DNA from: CAYGVX01 sp964395545
GTDB taxonomy: Archaea; Thermoproteota; Bathyarchaeia; Bathyarchaeales; SOJC01
Assembly: GCA_964395545.1 (NCBI GenBank)
Contig: CAYNAW010000018.1
Coordinates: forward strand, 1-26,947
Direction of reading: 5' to 3'
DNA length: 26,947 nt
Shown one piece after another: positions 7,392 to 16,007 of the stretch. The position numbers were made by a program, and so were the translations under genes. Position 1 is the stretch's first letter, and each line of letters starts with the position of its first letter. The notes below the pieces were generated by a model. The model did no database searches and was not told where the DNA came from. It saw only the letters and a program-made list of their open reading frames with translations.

Positions 7392-8447
7392 ATGGTTCAT
7401 ATGGAAACCAGAAAGCTCCAGAAAGTCGGCTACTCGACACTATCCGTATCCCTACCCAGCAGCTGGATAAAAGAGAACAACCTCAAACGAGGAGACAGCA
7501 TTTTCTTGATGCCAGAAAAAGACGGGACACTGAAAGTACTCCCAAACGAACTCTCGAGGCCAAAGGAAGACATCGACGAATACATCTGCAACGCAGACCT
7601 CTGCGGAGACCCAAAAATGCTCGAACGCGTAATCGTCGGCAACTACATACTGGGACGCGAAGTCTTCTCGATAATCTCATCCGAGAGGATGCATTCTGAA
7701 CACATAGACGAGATAAGAGGAGTAATCCGCAAACTCATAGGGCTAGGAATAGTGGAGGAGACACCCGACCGCATAACCCTCCAATGCTCAATCGACCCGA
7801 AAAAATTCCAGATAGACATGCTCCTCAGAAGGCTCTCACTCATATCTCTAACCATAGTGAAGGAATCGGTCCAAGCACTCGTGGACTTTGACGAAACACT
7901 GGCTCAAGACGCCATAAACCGCGAAGATGAAGCCGACACAATGTACCTGCTGGCGATGCGGTTGCTGATTTCCGCGCAGAGAAAAAGGGAAGTGGCTGAG
8001 GGAATCGGGCTAACCGACCCGCTCTACATCCTCTACTTCGGGCTGATGCTCAGATATTTGGAGCTGATAGCCGATTACGCTGAAGAGATAGCCCGTAGGG
8101 TAATCACGCTTCTGCAGAAATATAGGGACAAACTGCCAAAATGGGTTATCGAGAGAATAGCCAACCTGAACGACTTGGCGCACGACTTGATCACTAAATC
8201 TGTGGATGCCTTCTTCATCGGCGACATAAAAATCGCAAACAGCCTCTTGGAGATGCTGACCTTCATAGAACTTGAAAGGGACAGACTGATGCAAGAACTC
8301 CCCGAACTCCCCCACTTGAGAGGCATCCTGTGGGACATTAACAGAATGGCAAACAACGGCGCAGGCATAGCTCTTATCGCCATCAATAACGCACTCGAGA
8401 AGAAGACCAAGATATGTTCAAAAAGATGGGCAGTGAGCGCGAAATAA
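7392..8447 (+). CDS. AbrB-PhoU family transcriptional/phosphate regulator
   Basis: 351 residues. Residues 4-50 (ETRKLQKVGYSTLSVSLPSSW, with LKRGDSI) form an AbrB/SpoVT swapped-hairpin DNA-binding domain. Residues about 130-335 are helical and PhoU-like, with acidic stretches such as INREDEADTMYLLAMR and LIADYAEEIARR that in PhoU bind metal clusters. This AbrB-PhoU architecture is common in archaea and usually annotated as phosphate uptake regulator; no pst transport genes are nearby. An alternative ATG at 7401 (METRKLQK) would start right at the AbrB domain and leave the palindrome fully upstream; the two cannot be separated from sequence. It is transcribed away from the Hdr operon and could regulate it through the shared spacer. 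Confidence 0.85.
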   Translation: MVHMETRKLQKVGYSTLSVSLPSSWIKENNLKRGDSIFLMPEKDGTLKVLPNELSRPKEDIDEYICNADLCGDPKMLERVIVGNYILGREVFSIISSERMHSEHIDEIRGVIRKLIGLGIVEETPDRITLQCSIDPKKFQIDMLLRRLSLISLTIVKESVQALVDFDETLAQDAINREDEADTMYLLAMRLLISAQRKREVAEGIGLTDPLYILYFGLMLRYLELIADYAEEIARRVITLLQKYRDKLPKWVIERIANLNDLAHDLITKSVDAFFIGDIKIANSLLEMLTFIELERDRLMQELPELPHLRGILWDINRMANNGAGIALIAINNALEKKTKICSKRWAVSAK

Positions 8448-8601
8448 GGCAAGCCCGAGGCGGTCAGCACAGCCTGTAGTCTACCTACATGGTTGTTGGC
8501 CGTGTCAAGTTGACGCCTTAGGGCGTTCAGCGTTCTTGCTGATCCATGCAAAATGCTTTTATCGCACGGCAGTCAAGACCAACTGCAACGAAGTGCTGCC
8601 G
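8448..8601 (+). promoter_or_regulatory. promoter region of the VIT1-like gene, with a small hairpin
   Basis: 154 bases without a gene. GCTTTTATC at 8555-8563 fits the TATA boxes of neighbouring genes and lies about 43 bases before the ATG at 8602. Upstream, GTCAAGTTGAC (8504-8514) is a perfect odd palindrome and ACGCC/GGCGT (8513-8526) forms a short hairpin. The hairpin lacks a T-tract, so I do not call it a terminator. Confidence 0.4.
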
Positions 8602-9138
8602 ATGCCTAAGGGCTGCCGCGAGGAGAACTACCGTTTGGAAGGAATAGCCTTCGGACTCGCAGACGGCTTAATCATGTGTCTGGGACTGATAATCGGCGTC
8701 GCCGAAGCTACTTCGCAAACGAACCTAGTTCTCATCACCGGCATTATTGGAGGCTTTGCGAACGCTTTCGGCAACTCAATAGGGTTCTTCATGTCTCAGT
8801 CGGCAGAGAGAGCACTACAGATTCGTGAGACGACGGACCACGGAACAAACACAAGAATACACTCGAAACAAGAAGTGCTAGTTAACAGCGTCTTCGCCTT
8901 CGCCTCGACGATCGCCGCCACGTTTGTCCTGCTCTCTCCCTTCGCATGCTTTGAAATGACCACTGCAGTGATCCTCACTTTCATTATTGGAACAGTGATG
9001 GCGTTCGCTCTTGGAAGCTATATAGGTAAGACCAGCCACGAGAACCCCTTCAAAACAGGGGGAAAGTATGCCTTGCTCGCTATACTCGGGGCGGTAATCT
9101 CCCATTACATAGCTGATCTTGTAGGACCGGCAATCTGA
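8602..9138 (+). CDS. VIT1/CCC1-like membrane protein, putative metal transporter
   Basis: 178 residues from the ATG at 8602. The frame extends upstream to 8536, but that start would precede or overlap the TATA-like GCTTTTATC at 8555-8563, and the family-like sequence begins just after MPKG. EGIAFGLADGLIMCLGLIIG at residues 13-32 resembles the N-terminal signature of the VIT1/CCC1 family (Fe2+/Mn2+ transport out of the cytosol in characterised members). About five hydrophobic segments are visible: roughly 16-35, 41-64, 93-113, 119-141 and 155-175. The hydrophilic loop 66-92 is short compared with eukaryotic VIT1. It stands alone between AbrB-PhoU and the hydrogenase operon. Iron handling would suit a locus full of Fe-S proteins, but that link is inference. 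Confidence 0.75.
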   Translation: MPKGCREENYRLEGIAFGLADGLIMCLGLIIGVAEATSQTNLVLITGIIGGFANAFGNSIGFFMSQSAERALQIRETTDHGTNTRIHSKQEVLVNSVFAFASTIAATFVLLSPFACFEMTTAVILTFIIGTVMAFALGSYIGKTSHENPFKTGGKYALLAILGAVISHYIADLVGPAI

Positions 9139-9160
9139 GAAGCCCTGCAGGCGTGGAATC

Positions 9161-9196
9161 TTAAACTATATATTTGACATGTAACAGTCTTTATGC
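9161..9196 (+). promoter_or_regulatory. promoter of the mvhG-mvhA-hdrA-hdrC-hdrB operon
   Basis: Two TATA-like boxes precede the ATG at 9230: ACTATATATTT around 9165-9175 and CTTTATGC at 9189-9196. The second has the same spacing to the start codon (about 37 bases) as the boxes of other genes here; the first would give a leader of about 33 bases. Either or both may be used. GGTGAAAG just before the ATG is the ribosome binding site. Confidence 0.5.
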
Positions 9197-9229
9197 TCTT
9201 TAACCCATACTGCTTAGACTGGTGAAAGC

Positions 9230-10177
9230 ATGGATAAGAAGAAGTTGAAGTTTGCGTTCTATTGGGCGGCGAGTTGCGGTGGCTGCGAGATCGCGGTGTT
9301 GGACATCAACGAGAAGATTTTGGACGTCGTGGCGTTGGCGGACATCGTGTTCTGGCCCGTCGCCATGGACGTCAAATACCGAGACGTGGACGCCATGCCC
9401 GACAACAGCATCGACGTCTGCTTCTTCAACGGCGCCATCCGCACCACCGAGAACGAGCACATGGCCAAACTGCTCAGGAAGAAAGCCAAAACCCTCATCG
9501 CCTTCGGCTCCTGCGCCTGCGATGGATGCGTCAAGGGACTCGCAAACCTCTGGAACAGAGAGACAGTGTTCGAAAGAGCATACCTCGAGACCCCCTCGAC
9601 TAGCAACCCCAAGTCAGTGACACCCGAAACATCTGTAGAAGTTGAAGAAGGCAAATTGAGGCTCCCCGAGTTCTATGATACGGTGAAGACCTTGGGACAA
9701 ACGGTAGACGTCGATTTTTACCTCTCCGGATGCCCTCCACCGATTCCCCTGATAGTTCAAGCTGTAGAAGCCATAGCCATGAACAAGCTACCTCCGAAAG
9801 GCTCGGTGCTGATGCCTAACAAATCCATCTGCGACGAATGCCCACGAGAAAAGAAGAATAGGCAACTGTCAGAGGTTAAGAGGATTTACGAAATTGACGA
9901 TGACTTCAAAACATGCTTCTGGGATCAGGGGGTGATATGTATGGGACCAGCAACACGGGCCGGCTGCGGGGCCCAATGTCCGAAAGTTAACATCCCCTGC
10001 ACAGGCTGCAATGGACCTGGCCCACAAGTGGCTGATCAAGGCGCAGCTGCCGTCAGTGCTCTGGCGTCCATAGCTACCAAGCCAGAAGTGATCGATCAAG
10101 TCGTCGACCCAATAGGAACATTCTACAAGTATTCCTTGGCACGTTCAATCCTACGGAGGAAGGTGATGAAGAAGTGA
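9230..10177 (+). CDS. mvhG: F420-non-reducing [NiFe] hydrogenase small subunit
   Basis: 315 residues, cytoplasmic (no twin-arginine leader). It carries electrons from the NiFe site through three [4Fe-4S] clusters. Visible ligands: SCGGCE (C16, C19), GSCACDGC (C95), SGCPPP (C168) for the proximal cluster, then CDEC at 201-204, C229, C237, and C246, C250, C257, C260 in the PATRAGCGAQCP...CTGC region, all as in MvhG of methanogens. Length is ordinary. First gene of a five-gene operon; its TGA overlaps the GTG start of mvhA by four bases. In Mvh-Hdr complexes electrons from this subunit go to MvhD; here MvhD is the C-terminal domain of the downstream HdrA fusion. Confidence 0.95.
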   Translation: MDKKKLKFAFYWAASCGGCEIAVLDINEKILDVVALADIVFWPVAMDVKYRDVDAMPDNSIDVCFFNGAIRTTENEHMAKLLRKKAKTLIAFGSCACDGCVKGLANLWNRETVFERAYLETPSTSNPKSVTPETSVEVEEGKLRLPEFYDTVKTLGQTVDVDFYLSGCPPPIPLIVQAVEAIAMNKLPPKGSVLMPNKSICDECPREKKNRQLSEVKRIYEIDDDFKTCFWDQGVICMGPATRAGCGAQCPKVNIPCTGCNGPGPQVADQGAAAVSALASIATKPEVIDQVVDPIGTFYKYSLARSILRRKVMKK

Positions 10178-11631
10178 AGCAGATAACCATCGACCCCATC
10201 ACGAGACTGGAAGGACATGGTAAGATAACCATATTCCTCAACGACGAGGGAAACGTGGAAAACGCCTACTTCCAAGTCCCAGAGCTGAGAGGGTTCGAGA
10301 AGTTTTGTGAAGGACGGAGGGCGGAAGACCTGCCCATCATTACCACGCGGATCTGCGGCGTCTGCCCCGTAGCCCACCACATGGCAGGCGCTAAAGCCTT
10401 AGATGCGGCCTTTAACGTCGAACCCACGGAGACGGCTAAGAAGCTCAGAGAACTCATGTACAGCGGCTACATCATCTACGATCACATCCTGCACTTCTAC
10501 TTCCTCGGCGGACCCGACTTCGTCGTCGGACCCGATGCACCCCCAGCTAAAAGAAACATCCTAGGCGTGATAGAGAAAGTCGGCTTAGACATCGCCAAAG
10601 AGGTGATCAAACACCGCGCCTACGGACAAAAGATAACGGGCATAATCGGCGGCAGACCCACCCACCCGGTGAGCGCGTGCATTCCAGGCGGAATAGCGAA
10701 AGCGCTATCCGAAGAAGAGAGGCAAGAAATCGAGAAGATGGTCAGAAGCTGTGTGGAGTTTGCAAAGTTCTCCCTGAAAATCTTCGACGATGTGGTGCTC
10801 AAGAACACCGACTACGTGAACCTCATCACAAGCGACGCCTACGCCCTGCCGACCTATTACATGGGTACGGTGGACCGGGACAACAAGGTGAACTTCTACG
10901 ATGGCCAAGTGCGCGTCGTCGACCCGCAGGGCCACGAGTTCATCAAATTCACGCCTAACGAGTACTTAGACGTCATCGAGGAGCGTGTGGAGCCGTGGAC
11001 CTACGTGAAGTTTCCCTACCTCAAGAAAGTCGGCTGGAAAGGCTTCACGACAGGTCCAAGCAGTGGTATATACCGCGTTGGACCTCTTGGAAGGTTGAAC
11101 GCTGCAGAAGGGATGACGACACCTTTAGCTCAAGCAGAGTACGAGCGGATGTACAAGACGTTAGGCGGAAAACCCGTGCATGCCACCTTAGCTTTCCACT
11201 GGGCGAGGCTTATTGAACTCATGTACGCGACTGAACGAGCTTTGGAGCTGATTACGGACGAGGGCATAACAAGGAAAGACATCAAGAACAAGCCTGGTAA
11301 ACCTGGTGAGGGTGTCGGAATCGTCGAGGCAGCTCGAGGCACGTTAATCCACCACTACAGTCTCGACGAGAAGGCACTTGCAAAGAAGGTTAACCTCGTC
11401 GTGGCAACAACTCACAACGCTCCTGGCATCTGCATGTCAGTCAAGAATGCGGCTAAAGGTCTGATCAAGAACGGCAGGGTCAGCGATGGGCTGCTGAACA
11501 TGGTGGAGATGGCGTTCAGGGCTTACGACCCGTGCTTTGCCTGTGCTACCCACACAGCTATCGGCGAAATGCCATTAGAAGTCCATGTTTACGACAGCGA
11601 GAGGCGTTTGGTTGAGAAGATTAGGAGATGA
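10174..11631 (+). CDS. mvhA: F420-non-reducing [NiFe] hydrogenase large subunit
   Basis: 485 residues; holds the NiFe(CN)2CO centre that splits H2. The two cysteine pairs that bind nickel are RICGVCPVAHH (C61, C64) and DPCFACATH (C454, C457). Group 3-type large subunits normally have the tail after the final His of DPCxxCxxH removed by an endopeptidase; here a 25-residue tail is present after His460, as expected for an unprocessed precursor, and no such protease gene is in the window. The start is GTG at 10174, overlapping the mvhG stop as GTGA with GGAGGA upstream. The MvhA-like sequence and the hdr genes downstream place it with group 3c hydrogenases rather than F420-reducing ones; no frhB-like gene is present. 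Confidence 0.95.
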   Translation: MKQITIDPITRLEGHGKITIFLNDEGNVENAYFQVPELRGFEKFCEGRRAEDLPIITTRICGVCPVAHHMAGAKALDAAFNVEPTETAKKLRELMYSGYIIYDHILHFYFLGGPDFVVGPDAPPAKRNILGVIEKVGLDIAKEVIKHRAYGQKITGIIGGRPTHPVSACIPGGIAKALSEEERQEIEKMVRSCVEFAKFSLKIFDDVVLKNTDYVNLITSDAYALPTYYMGTVDRDNKVNFYDGQVRVVDPQGHEFIKFTPNEYLDVIEERVEPWTYVKFPYLKKVGWKGFTTGPSSGIYRVGPLGRLNAAEGMTTPLAQAEYERMYKTLGGKPVHATLAFHWARLIELMYATERALELITDEGITRKDIKNKPGKPGEGVGIVEAARGTLIHHYSLDEKALAKKVNLVVATTHNAPGICMSVKNAAKGLIKNGRVSDGLLNMVEMAFRAYDPCFACATHTAIGEMPLEVHVYDSERRLVEKIRR

Positions 11632-11644
11632 AGGAGGAATAAAG

Positions 11645-14071
11645 ATGAGCGAAGTCAAAGTTGGAGTGTTCCTCTCCGACGGCGGAAAACAGCTCTCGGA
11701 AATCCTAGATTTTGAAGCGTTGACAAGCTTTGCGAAGGAAGTTCAAGGCGTGGTTTACGTTGCAAGAAGCACCGAGTTCTGGCAGGGCAAGGGACTGCAG
11801 ACGATTGTTGACGCCATTAAGAGCGAGAAGGTAAACCGAGTCGTGGTGGCTGAAACTCTCCCGAAGCTGAGTGAAGTGAAAATAGCTGCGGCTGTGGAAG
11901 AAGCGGGTTTGAACCCCTACTTAATGGAGTTCCTCGACCTCAAAGACCACTGCGCAATGCCCCACCGAAACAACCCGTCCGAGGCTACAGAGAAAGCCAA
12001 AGCCATGCTTAAAGGCGCCGTTGAACGAGCCAAACTCCTAGAACCCTTGGAGAAGCTGGAGTTCCCAGCCCTCAAATCCATCTTAGTCGTCGGCGGCGGA
12101 ATCGCCGGCATTCAGACAGCCATAGACCTGGCAGACCTAGGGTTCGAGGTGCACCTAGTCGAGAAGGCGCCGTTCCTCGGGGGCTTAGCCGCTCGCGCTG
12201 GACGTTTCTTCCCAACTGACGACTGCGCCATATGCATACAGTCACCCACCTCAGACGTTAAGACGATCACGCACACCTCGCGGAAATGCATCTACCGCTC
12301 GGGCTTCAGCGAAATCCCCGACCTCAACATTATGACCAACTCAAAGGTCGTAGCAGTTGAGGGCGCCCCTGGAAACTACAAGGTTACTATCGAGGAGAAG
12401 CCACGATACGTCGACGAGTTGAAGTGCACCCAATGCGACAAGTGTACCACAGTCTGCCCCGTAGAGGTTCCTGATGAGCATAACGCGAAGCTGAAGCTCC
12501 GCAAAGCCATATACACGAACGTACCCAACGTCTACCCGCCTGCCTACGTCATAGATGAAAACGTATGCAAGTTCCGCGACTGCGCCAAATGTGTTGAAAC
12601 CTGCCCACCCAAGGCAATCAACTTAGACCAGAAGCCCAAACGTGTCACTCTCAATGTGGGCAGCGTAGTCTTGGCAACGGGCTTCAAGGAATTCGACTCC
12701 AACATCATAAAGGAATACCACTACGGTGACTACCCAAACGTCATAACGAACCTTCAACTCGCCCGTATGATAGACAGCTTCGGTCCAACAGGCGGAGTCG
12801 TCATCCGACCCTCAGACCGCAAGCCCGCCAACAAAATCGTCTTCATCCAATGCGTCGGCTCGCGCGACAGGCGCTGGATGCCCTACTGCTCCAGCATCTG
12901 CTGCATGATTTCTCTGAAACATGCCACGCTGATTAAGGCGGCGTACCCAGACTCGGACATCAGCATATGCTACATTGACATAAGAACCACGGGACGAGAA
13001 CACGAGTACTACTATGAGCGAGCACGAGAAATGGGGATAAAATTCATCAAGGGAAGACCGACCGAAGTCACAGAGGATCCCGAGACGGGTAGACTAATCG
13101 TAGACGTCGAAGATGCGCTTCTGCACACGTTCCTAGACTTGGAGGCAGACCTTGTCGTGTTGGCGCCCGCCATGGTACCGGCCGAGGGCACGAGGGAGTT
13201 GGCCGAGCTCTTTAAGCTGGACCTAGAAGAGGACGGCTTCTTCAAGGAGTACAACGCCAAACTAAGACCCACTGAGACCAAGCTCAGAGGCATCTTTTTG
13301 GCTGGAGGAGCGACTTTCCCGAAGGACGCACCGACGGCATCTCTGCACGCTCACTCTGCAGCGATTAAGGCAGCAAAGTTCTTGAACACGGGCAAGATCG
13401 TCAAAGACCAGAGAACTGCGGTGGTCAACGAGGACTACTGTGGCGACTGCGAATTCTGCCCAGTCACTTGTCCATATGGCGCCATAAGCATAGAGCCGAC
13501 CACCGAAGACCACTTTGTTGCAAGAATATCAGACCTGAAGTGTGAGGGATGCGGCATCTGCGTCGGAACCTGCCCGCTGAACGCCATTGAGCTGAGGCAC
13601 TCTAGGCCGAACCAGATGCGGGCACAGGTTGAGGGGCTGCTGTCAGTAAACGGCACGTCTAAGCCTCTAATTCTCGCATTCTGCTGCTCTGAATGTGGTC
13701 ACACGGCTGTGGACTCGTCAGGCATGGCTATGATGCAGTACCCCGCAAACATCAGAGTCGTTAAGGTTCCATGCACGGGCATTCTGCAAGTCCACCAGTT
13801 CCTGGAGGCTTTCAAGGCTGGAGCGCAGGGTGTGATGGTCGTCGGATGCAAGAATGATGGCTGCCACTACGAGGTCGGCAGTGAGAAGGCTGAGAAGCGG
13901 GTGAAGCTGACGAGAATGCTGCTAAAGGAATACGGCATCGAGCCTGAGAGGCTGGAGATGTTCAACATGGTCTACATAGAGGGAGACAAATTCGCCGAGA
14001 CTGTGCTGATGATGACTGAGAGGCTGGAAGGGTTCGGTCCTCTGCATCTGCTGGGAGCTAAGGAGAGCTAA
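11645..14071 (+). CDS. hdrA: HdrA-MvhD fusion with cysteine-poor N-terminal domain
   Basis: 808 residues from the ATG at 11645, which has AGGAGGAA 6-13 bases upstream; an in-frame ATG at 11585 lies inside mvhA. Order of parts: N-terminal HdrA domain (1-135) in which the usual CHCG reads LSDGG and the LYTCS and ASC motifs also lack Cys (only C103 remains); FAD site GGGIAG 150-155; NDC-like DDCAIC (C194, C197); inserted ferredoxin clusters C261/264/267/271 and C308/313/316/320; FIQCVGSRD at 400-408; CSSICC 415-420; C-terminal ferredoxin clusters C599/602/605/609 and C633/636/639/643; MvhD domain 675-808 with CCSEC, VPCTG (C710) and GCKNDGCHY (C735, C740). It should receive electrons from MvhG and split them at the flavin between HdrBC and ferredoxin, as in methanogen Mvh-Hdr. 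HdrA-MvhD fusions are known from other archaea and sulfate reducers. Confidence 0.93.
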   Translation: MSEVKVGVFLSDGGKQLSEILDFEALTSFAKEVQGVVYVARSTEFWQGKGLQTIVDAIKSEKVNRVVVAETLPKLSEVKIAAAVEEAGLNPYLMEFLDLKDHCAMPHRNNPSEATEKAKAMLKGAVERAKLLEPLEKLEFPALKSILVVGGGIAGIQTAIDLADLGFEVHLVEKAPFLGGLAARAGRFFPTDDCAICIQSPTSDVKTITHTSRKCIYRSGFSEIPDLNIMTNSKVVAVEGAPGNYKVTIEEKPRYVDELKCTQCDKCTTVCPVEVPDEHNAKLKLRKAIYTNVPNVYPPAYVIDENVCKFRDCAKCVETCPPKAINLDQKPKRVTLNVGSVVLATGFKEFDSNIIKEYHYGDYPNVITNLQLARMIDSFGPTGGVVIRPSDRKPANKIVFIQCVGSRDRRWMPYCSSICCMISLKHATLIKAAYPDSDISICYIDIRTTGREHEYYYERAREMGIKFIKGRPTEVTEDPETGRLIVDVEDALLHTFLDLEADLVVLAPAMVPAEGTRELAELFKLDLEEDGFFKEYNAKLRPTETKLRGIFLAGGATFPKDAPTASLHAHSAAIKAAKFLNTGKIVKDQRTAVVNEDYCGDCEFCPVTCPYGAISIEPTTEDHFVARISDLKCEGCGICVGTCPLNAIELRHSRPNQMRAQVEGLLSVNGTSKPLILAFCCSECGHTAVDSSGMAMMQYPANIRVVKVPCTGILQVHQFLEAFKAGAQGVMVVGCKNDGCHYEVGSEKAEKRVKLTRMLLKEYGIEPERLEMFNMVYIEGDKFAETVLMMTERLEGFGPLHLLGAKES

Positions 14072-14077
14072 AGACGA

Positions 14078-14590
14078 ATGGGGCATAAGAAGGCGGCTAG
14101 CGTAGGGTTCGCCGACGAAATCGTGAACCGCTTGGGCGGCGAAACATTGACCCTATGCTACCAATGCGGAACCTGTGCTAGCAGTTGCCCAGTGGCGAAG
14201 ATTAGCCCGCGCTTTAACCCCAGAGAGGTCATCAAGCTTTCAATACTGGGGCACAGCGAAGAAATTCTTTCAGGCGACTCGATATGGCTGTGCTGCTCCT
14301 GCTACAACTGCCAAGAACGATGCCCCCAGAAGGTTGAGATAGCAGACCTGATTTACGCACTTCGAAACACTGCCATTGAGAAGGGATACATGCCGAACAT
14401 CTACTCCGAGTTCGCCTCCGCCATCCTGAATGATGGCCGAATAGCCAAGGTTTCCCAGTTCGTGGAGAACAAGCGACCAACACTCGGCTTGCCGCCTCTT
14501 CAGCCCACTGGCGTTGAGGCGTTAAAAAGAATCTTCTCCGCAACGGGATTTAACAAGTTGCAGCCTAAGAAGGAGGAAAAAGCGAAGTGA
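14078..14590 (+). CDS. hdrC: heterodisulfide reductase subunit C
   Basis: 170 residues with two [4Fe-4S] motifs: C27/30/33/37 (CYQCGTCASSCP) and C72 or C73/75/78/82 (LCCSCYNCQERCP). HdrC wires HdrA to the catalytic HdrB. Cytoplasmic type, with no membrane segments, unlike HdrE-linked systems. It starts 6 bases after the hdrA/mvhD stop with an AGGAGAG site at 14061-14067, and its TGA overlaps the hdrB GTG. The C-terminal 50 residues are lysine-rich and less conserved. Confidence 0.93.
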   Translation: MGHKKAASVGFADEIVNRLGGETLTLCYQCGTCASSCPVAKISPRFNPREVIKLSILGHSEEILSGDSIWLCCSCYNCQERCPQKVEIADLIYALRNTAIEKGYMPNIYSEFASAILNDGRIAKVSQFVENKRPTLGLPPLQPTGVEALKRIFSATGFNKLQPKKEEKAK

Positions 14591-15465
14591 AGAAGTACGC
14601 GTTGTTCCTAGGCTGCACTATACCTGCCCGCCAGCCCAATTACGAGTTGTCAGCAAGAAAATCTCTAGCCAAACTCGGCGTCGAGCTTGTGGACTTGGCG
14701 AACACGACCTGCTGTTGCCCACCCCCAATCCAGTCGCTAAATTTGGAGACCAGTATAGCCGTCGCCGCGTACAACATCTGCCTGGCCGAGGAGACGGGCG
14801 TAGACCTGCTCACTTTGTGCAGCGGCTGTTTCGAGTCGCTTGCCATGGCGAACTCGATGCTGCGGCAGGATGAAGAGCTGAAGGGTAGGATTAATAGGGT
14901 TCTGTCTGAGGCTGGAAAGGAGTTCAAGGGCAGCGTCGAGGTTAAGCATTTCCTCCAAGTCTTGATGGACGACGTGGGGCTTGAGCGCATCGAGAAGAGT
15001 GTAGCTGAGCCTCTAACGAGTCTTAGGGTAGCGGCGTTCTACGGTTGCCACGCCCTCAGACCGAGCAAGCTGCTGAAGCTCGACGACCCGGAGCGTCCAC
15101 GCATCCTTGAGACATTGATTGAGGCTCTGGGCGCTAAGAACGTGGAGTACAGGAATAAGTTGAAGTGCTGCGGCGGGCTTCTGAGAGGCTTTTCCGATGA
15201 CCTGGCATTAGACCTTGCCCGAGAGAAGCTGGCGAACACGTCTAAAGCTGGTGTCGACTGTATCGCAACCCTCTGTCCGTTCTGCTTTGTGGCATTAGAC
15301 ATCGGACAAATGCAAGTGCGGTCGAAGTTCAACGAGAACTACGACATACCAGTGCTGCATTACTCGGAGCTGTTGGCTTTGGCTTTGGGAGTAGATCCGA
15401 AGCAACTGGCGCTCGACACCCATAAGATAAAGACCGACAAAGTAGTCAACAAAATACTCCAATGA
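14587..15465 (+). CDS. hdrB: heterodisulfide reductase subunit B
   Basis: 292 residues. HdrB carries the noncubane [4Fe-4S] clusters that reduce a disulfide such as CoM-S-S-CoB in methanogens. Both CCG-type cysteine motifs are complete: C10, C43-C44, C78xxC81, and C154, C194-C195, C230xxC233, with spacings inside the family range, so catalysis on some disulfide is plausible. The GTG start at 14587 overlaps the hdrC stop (GTGA), and AGGAGG lies about 10 bases upstream. Last gene of the hydrogenase operon; it converges on the HAD gene with a 28-base gap. No methanogenesis genes are visible here, so the natural disulfide substrate is unknown. Confidence 0.94.
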   Translation: MKKYALFLGCTIPARQPNYELSARKSLAKLGVELVDLANTTCCCPPPIQSLNLETSIAVAAYNICLAEETGVDLLTLCSGCFESLAMANSMLRQDEELKGRINRVLSEAGKEFKGSVEVKHFLQVLMDDVGLERIEKSVAEPLTSLRVAAFYGCHALRPSKLLKLDDPERPRILETLIEALGAKNVEYRNKLKCCGGLLRGFSDDLALDLAREKLANTSKAGVDCIATLCPFCFVALDIGQMQVRSKFNENYDIPVLHYSELLALALGVDPKQLALDTHKIKTDKVVNKILQ

Positions 15466-15493
15466 CCCTCTTGATTTTCCTTCGCCCTCAACC

Positions 15494-15985
15494 TCATGCC
15501 TTTTTGACGTATTCTAAAATGTTATGCGGCGATTTGGCGTCGATCCACATTTGGATGAAGTGAACGGCTCCAACTTTGTTCCTAACGTTCTCAATGTGCA
15601 GCGTTCGGTCGTCGACGTAGAGTATCTCTTCTGGCTTGAGCGGGATGCCTTCTTGGGAAAGCTCTGAAAGTGTGCTCGCGATCATCAAGTGTTTGTTTTC
15701 GTGAAACTCGGCTTTCACTATCCTGAAAAAACGGTTTATGCTGAGCAGTGTGAGTGCTTGTTTCACGGGTTCTGGCTTGTTCCATGAAGCAATAGTCATC
15801 GTGACTCCCATGCGCTGCAACGCGCTCAGCAGCTCACGCATGCCCTCGTAAAGGCAGAAAGTCACACCATCGGCATCCGAGACTGTGTCTCCGTCGACGA
15901 GTTTGAATGGGAGAGCCAAGTTTGAGACGTTGGGGTGGGACCACAGGGTTTTGTCGGCGTCGAAGACAACCAGCTTAATAACCAT
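15494..15985 (-). CDS. MDP-1-like HAD-family phosphatase
   Basis: 163 residues from the ATG at 15985, which precedes the motif-I sequence VVFDADKTLW (nucleophile Asp9, Asp11); a longer frame would overlap nfnB. Motif II is TIASW near 64-68, Lys98 can serve as motif III, and ILYVDD (Asp125, Asp126) is motif IV. The size and absence of a large cap domain match the magnesium-dependent phosphatase-1 group (HAD subclass IIIC), some members of which act on phosphotyrosine or sugar phosphates. It starts 22 bases after the nfnB stop and is probably cotranscribed with nfnA-nfnB. Substrate unknown. Confidence 0.78.
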   Translation of the reverse strand: MVIKLVVFDADKTLWSHPNVSNLALPFKLVDGDTVSDADGVTFCLYEGMRELLSALQRMGVTMTIASWNKPEPVKQALTLLSINRFFRIVKAEFHENKHLMIASTLSELSQEGIPLKPEEILYVDDRTLHIENVRNKVGAVHFIQMWIDAKSPHNILEYVKKA

Positions 15986-16007
15986 AGTAATACCAGAGAC
16001 GGGTATG

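Noticed and set aside
8511..8526. Hairpin as a terminator of the AbrB-PhoU gene
   Set aside because: No T-run follows and archaeal termination does not depend on hairpins.
11585..11644. Upstream ATG for the HdrA-MvhD fusion
   Set aside because: It lies within mvhA, whereas the ATG at 11645 has a strong AGGAGGAA site.
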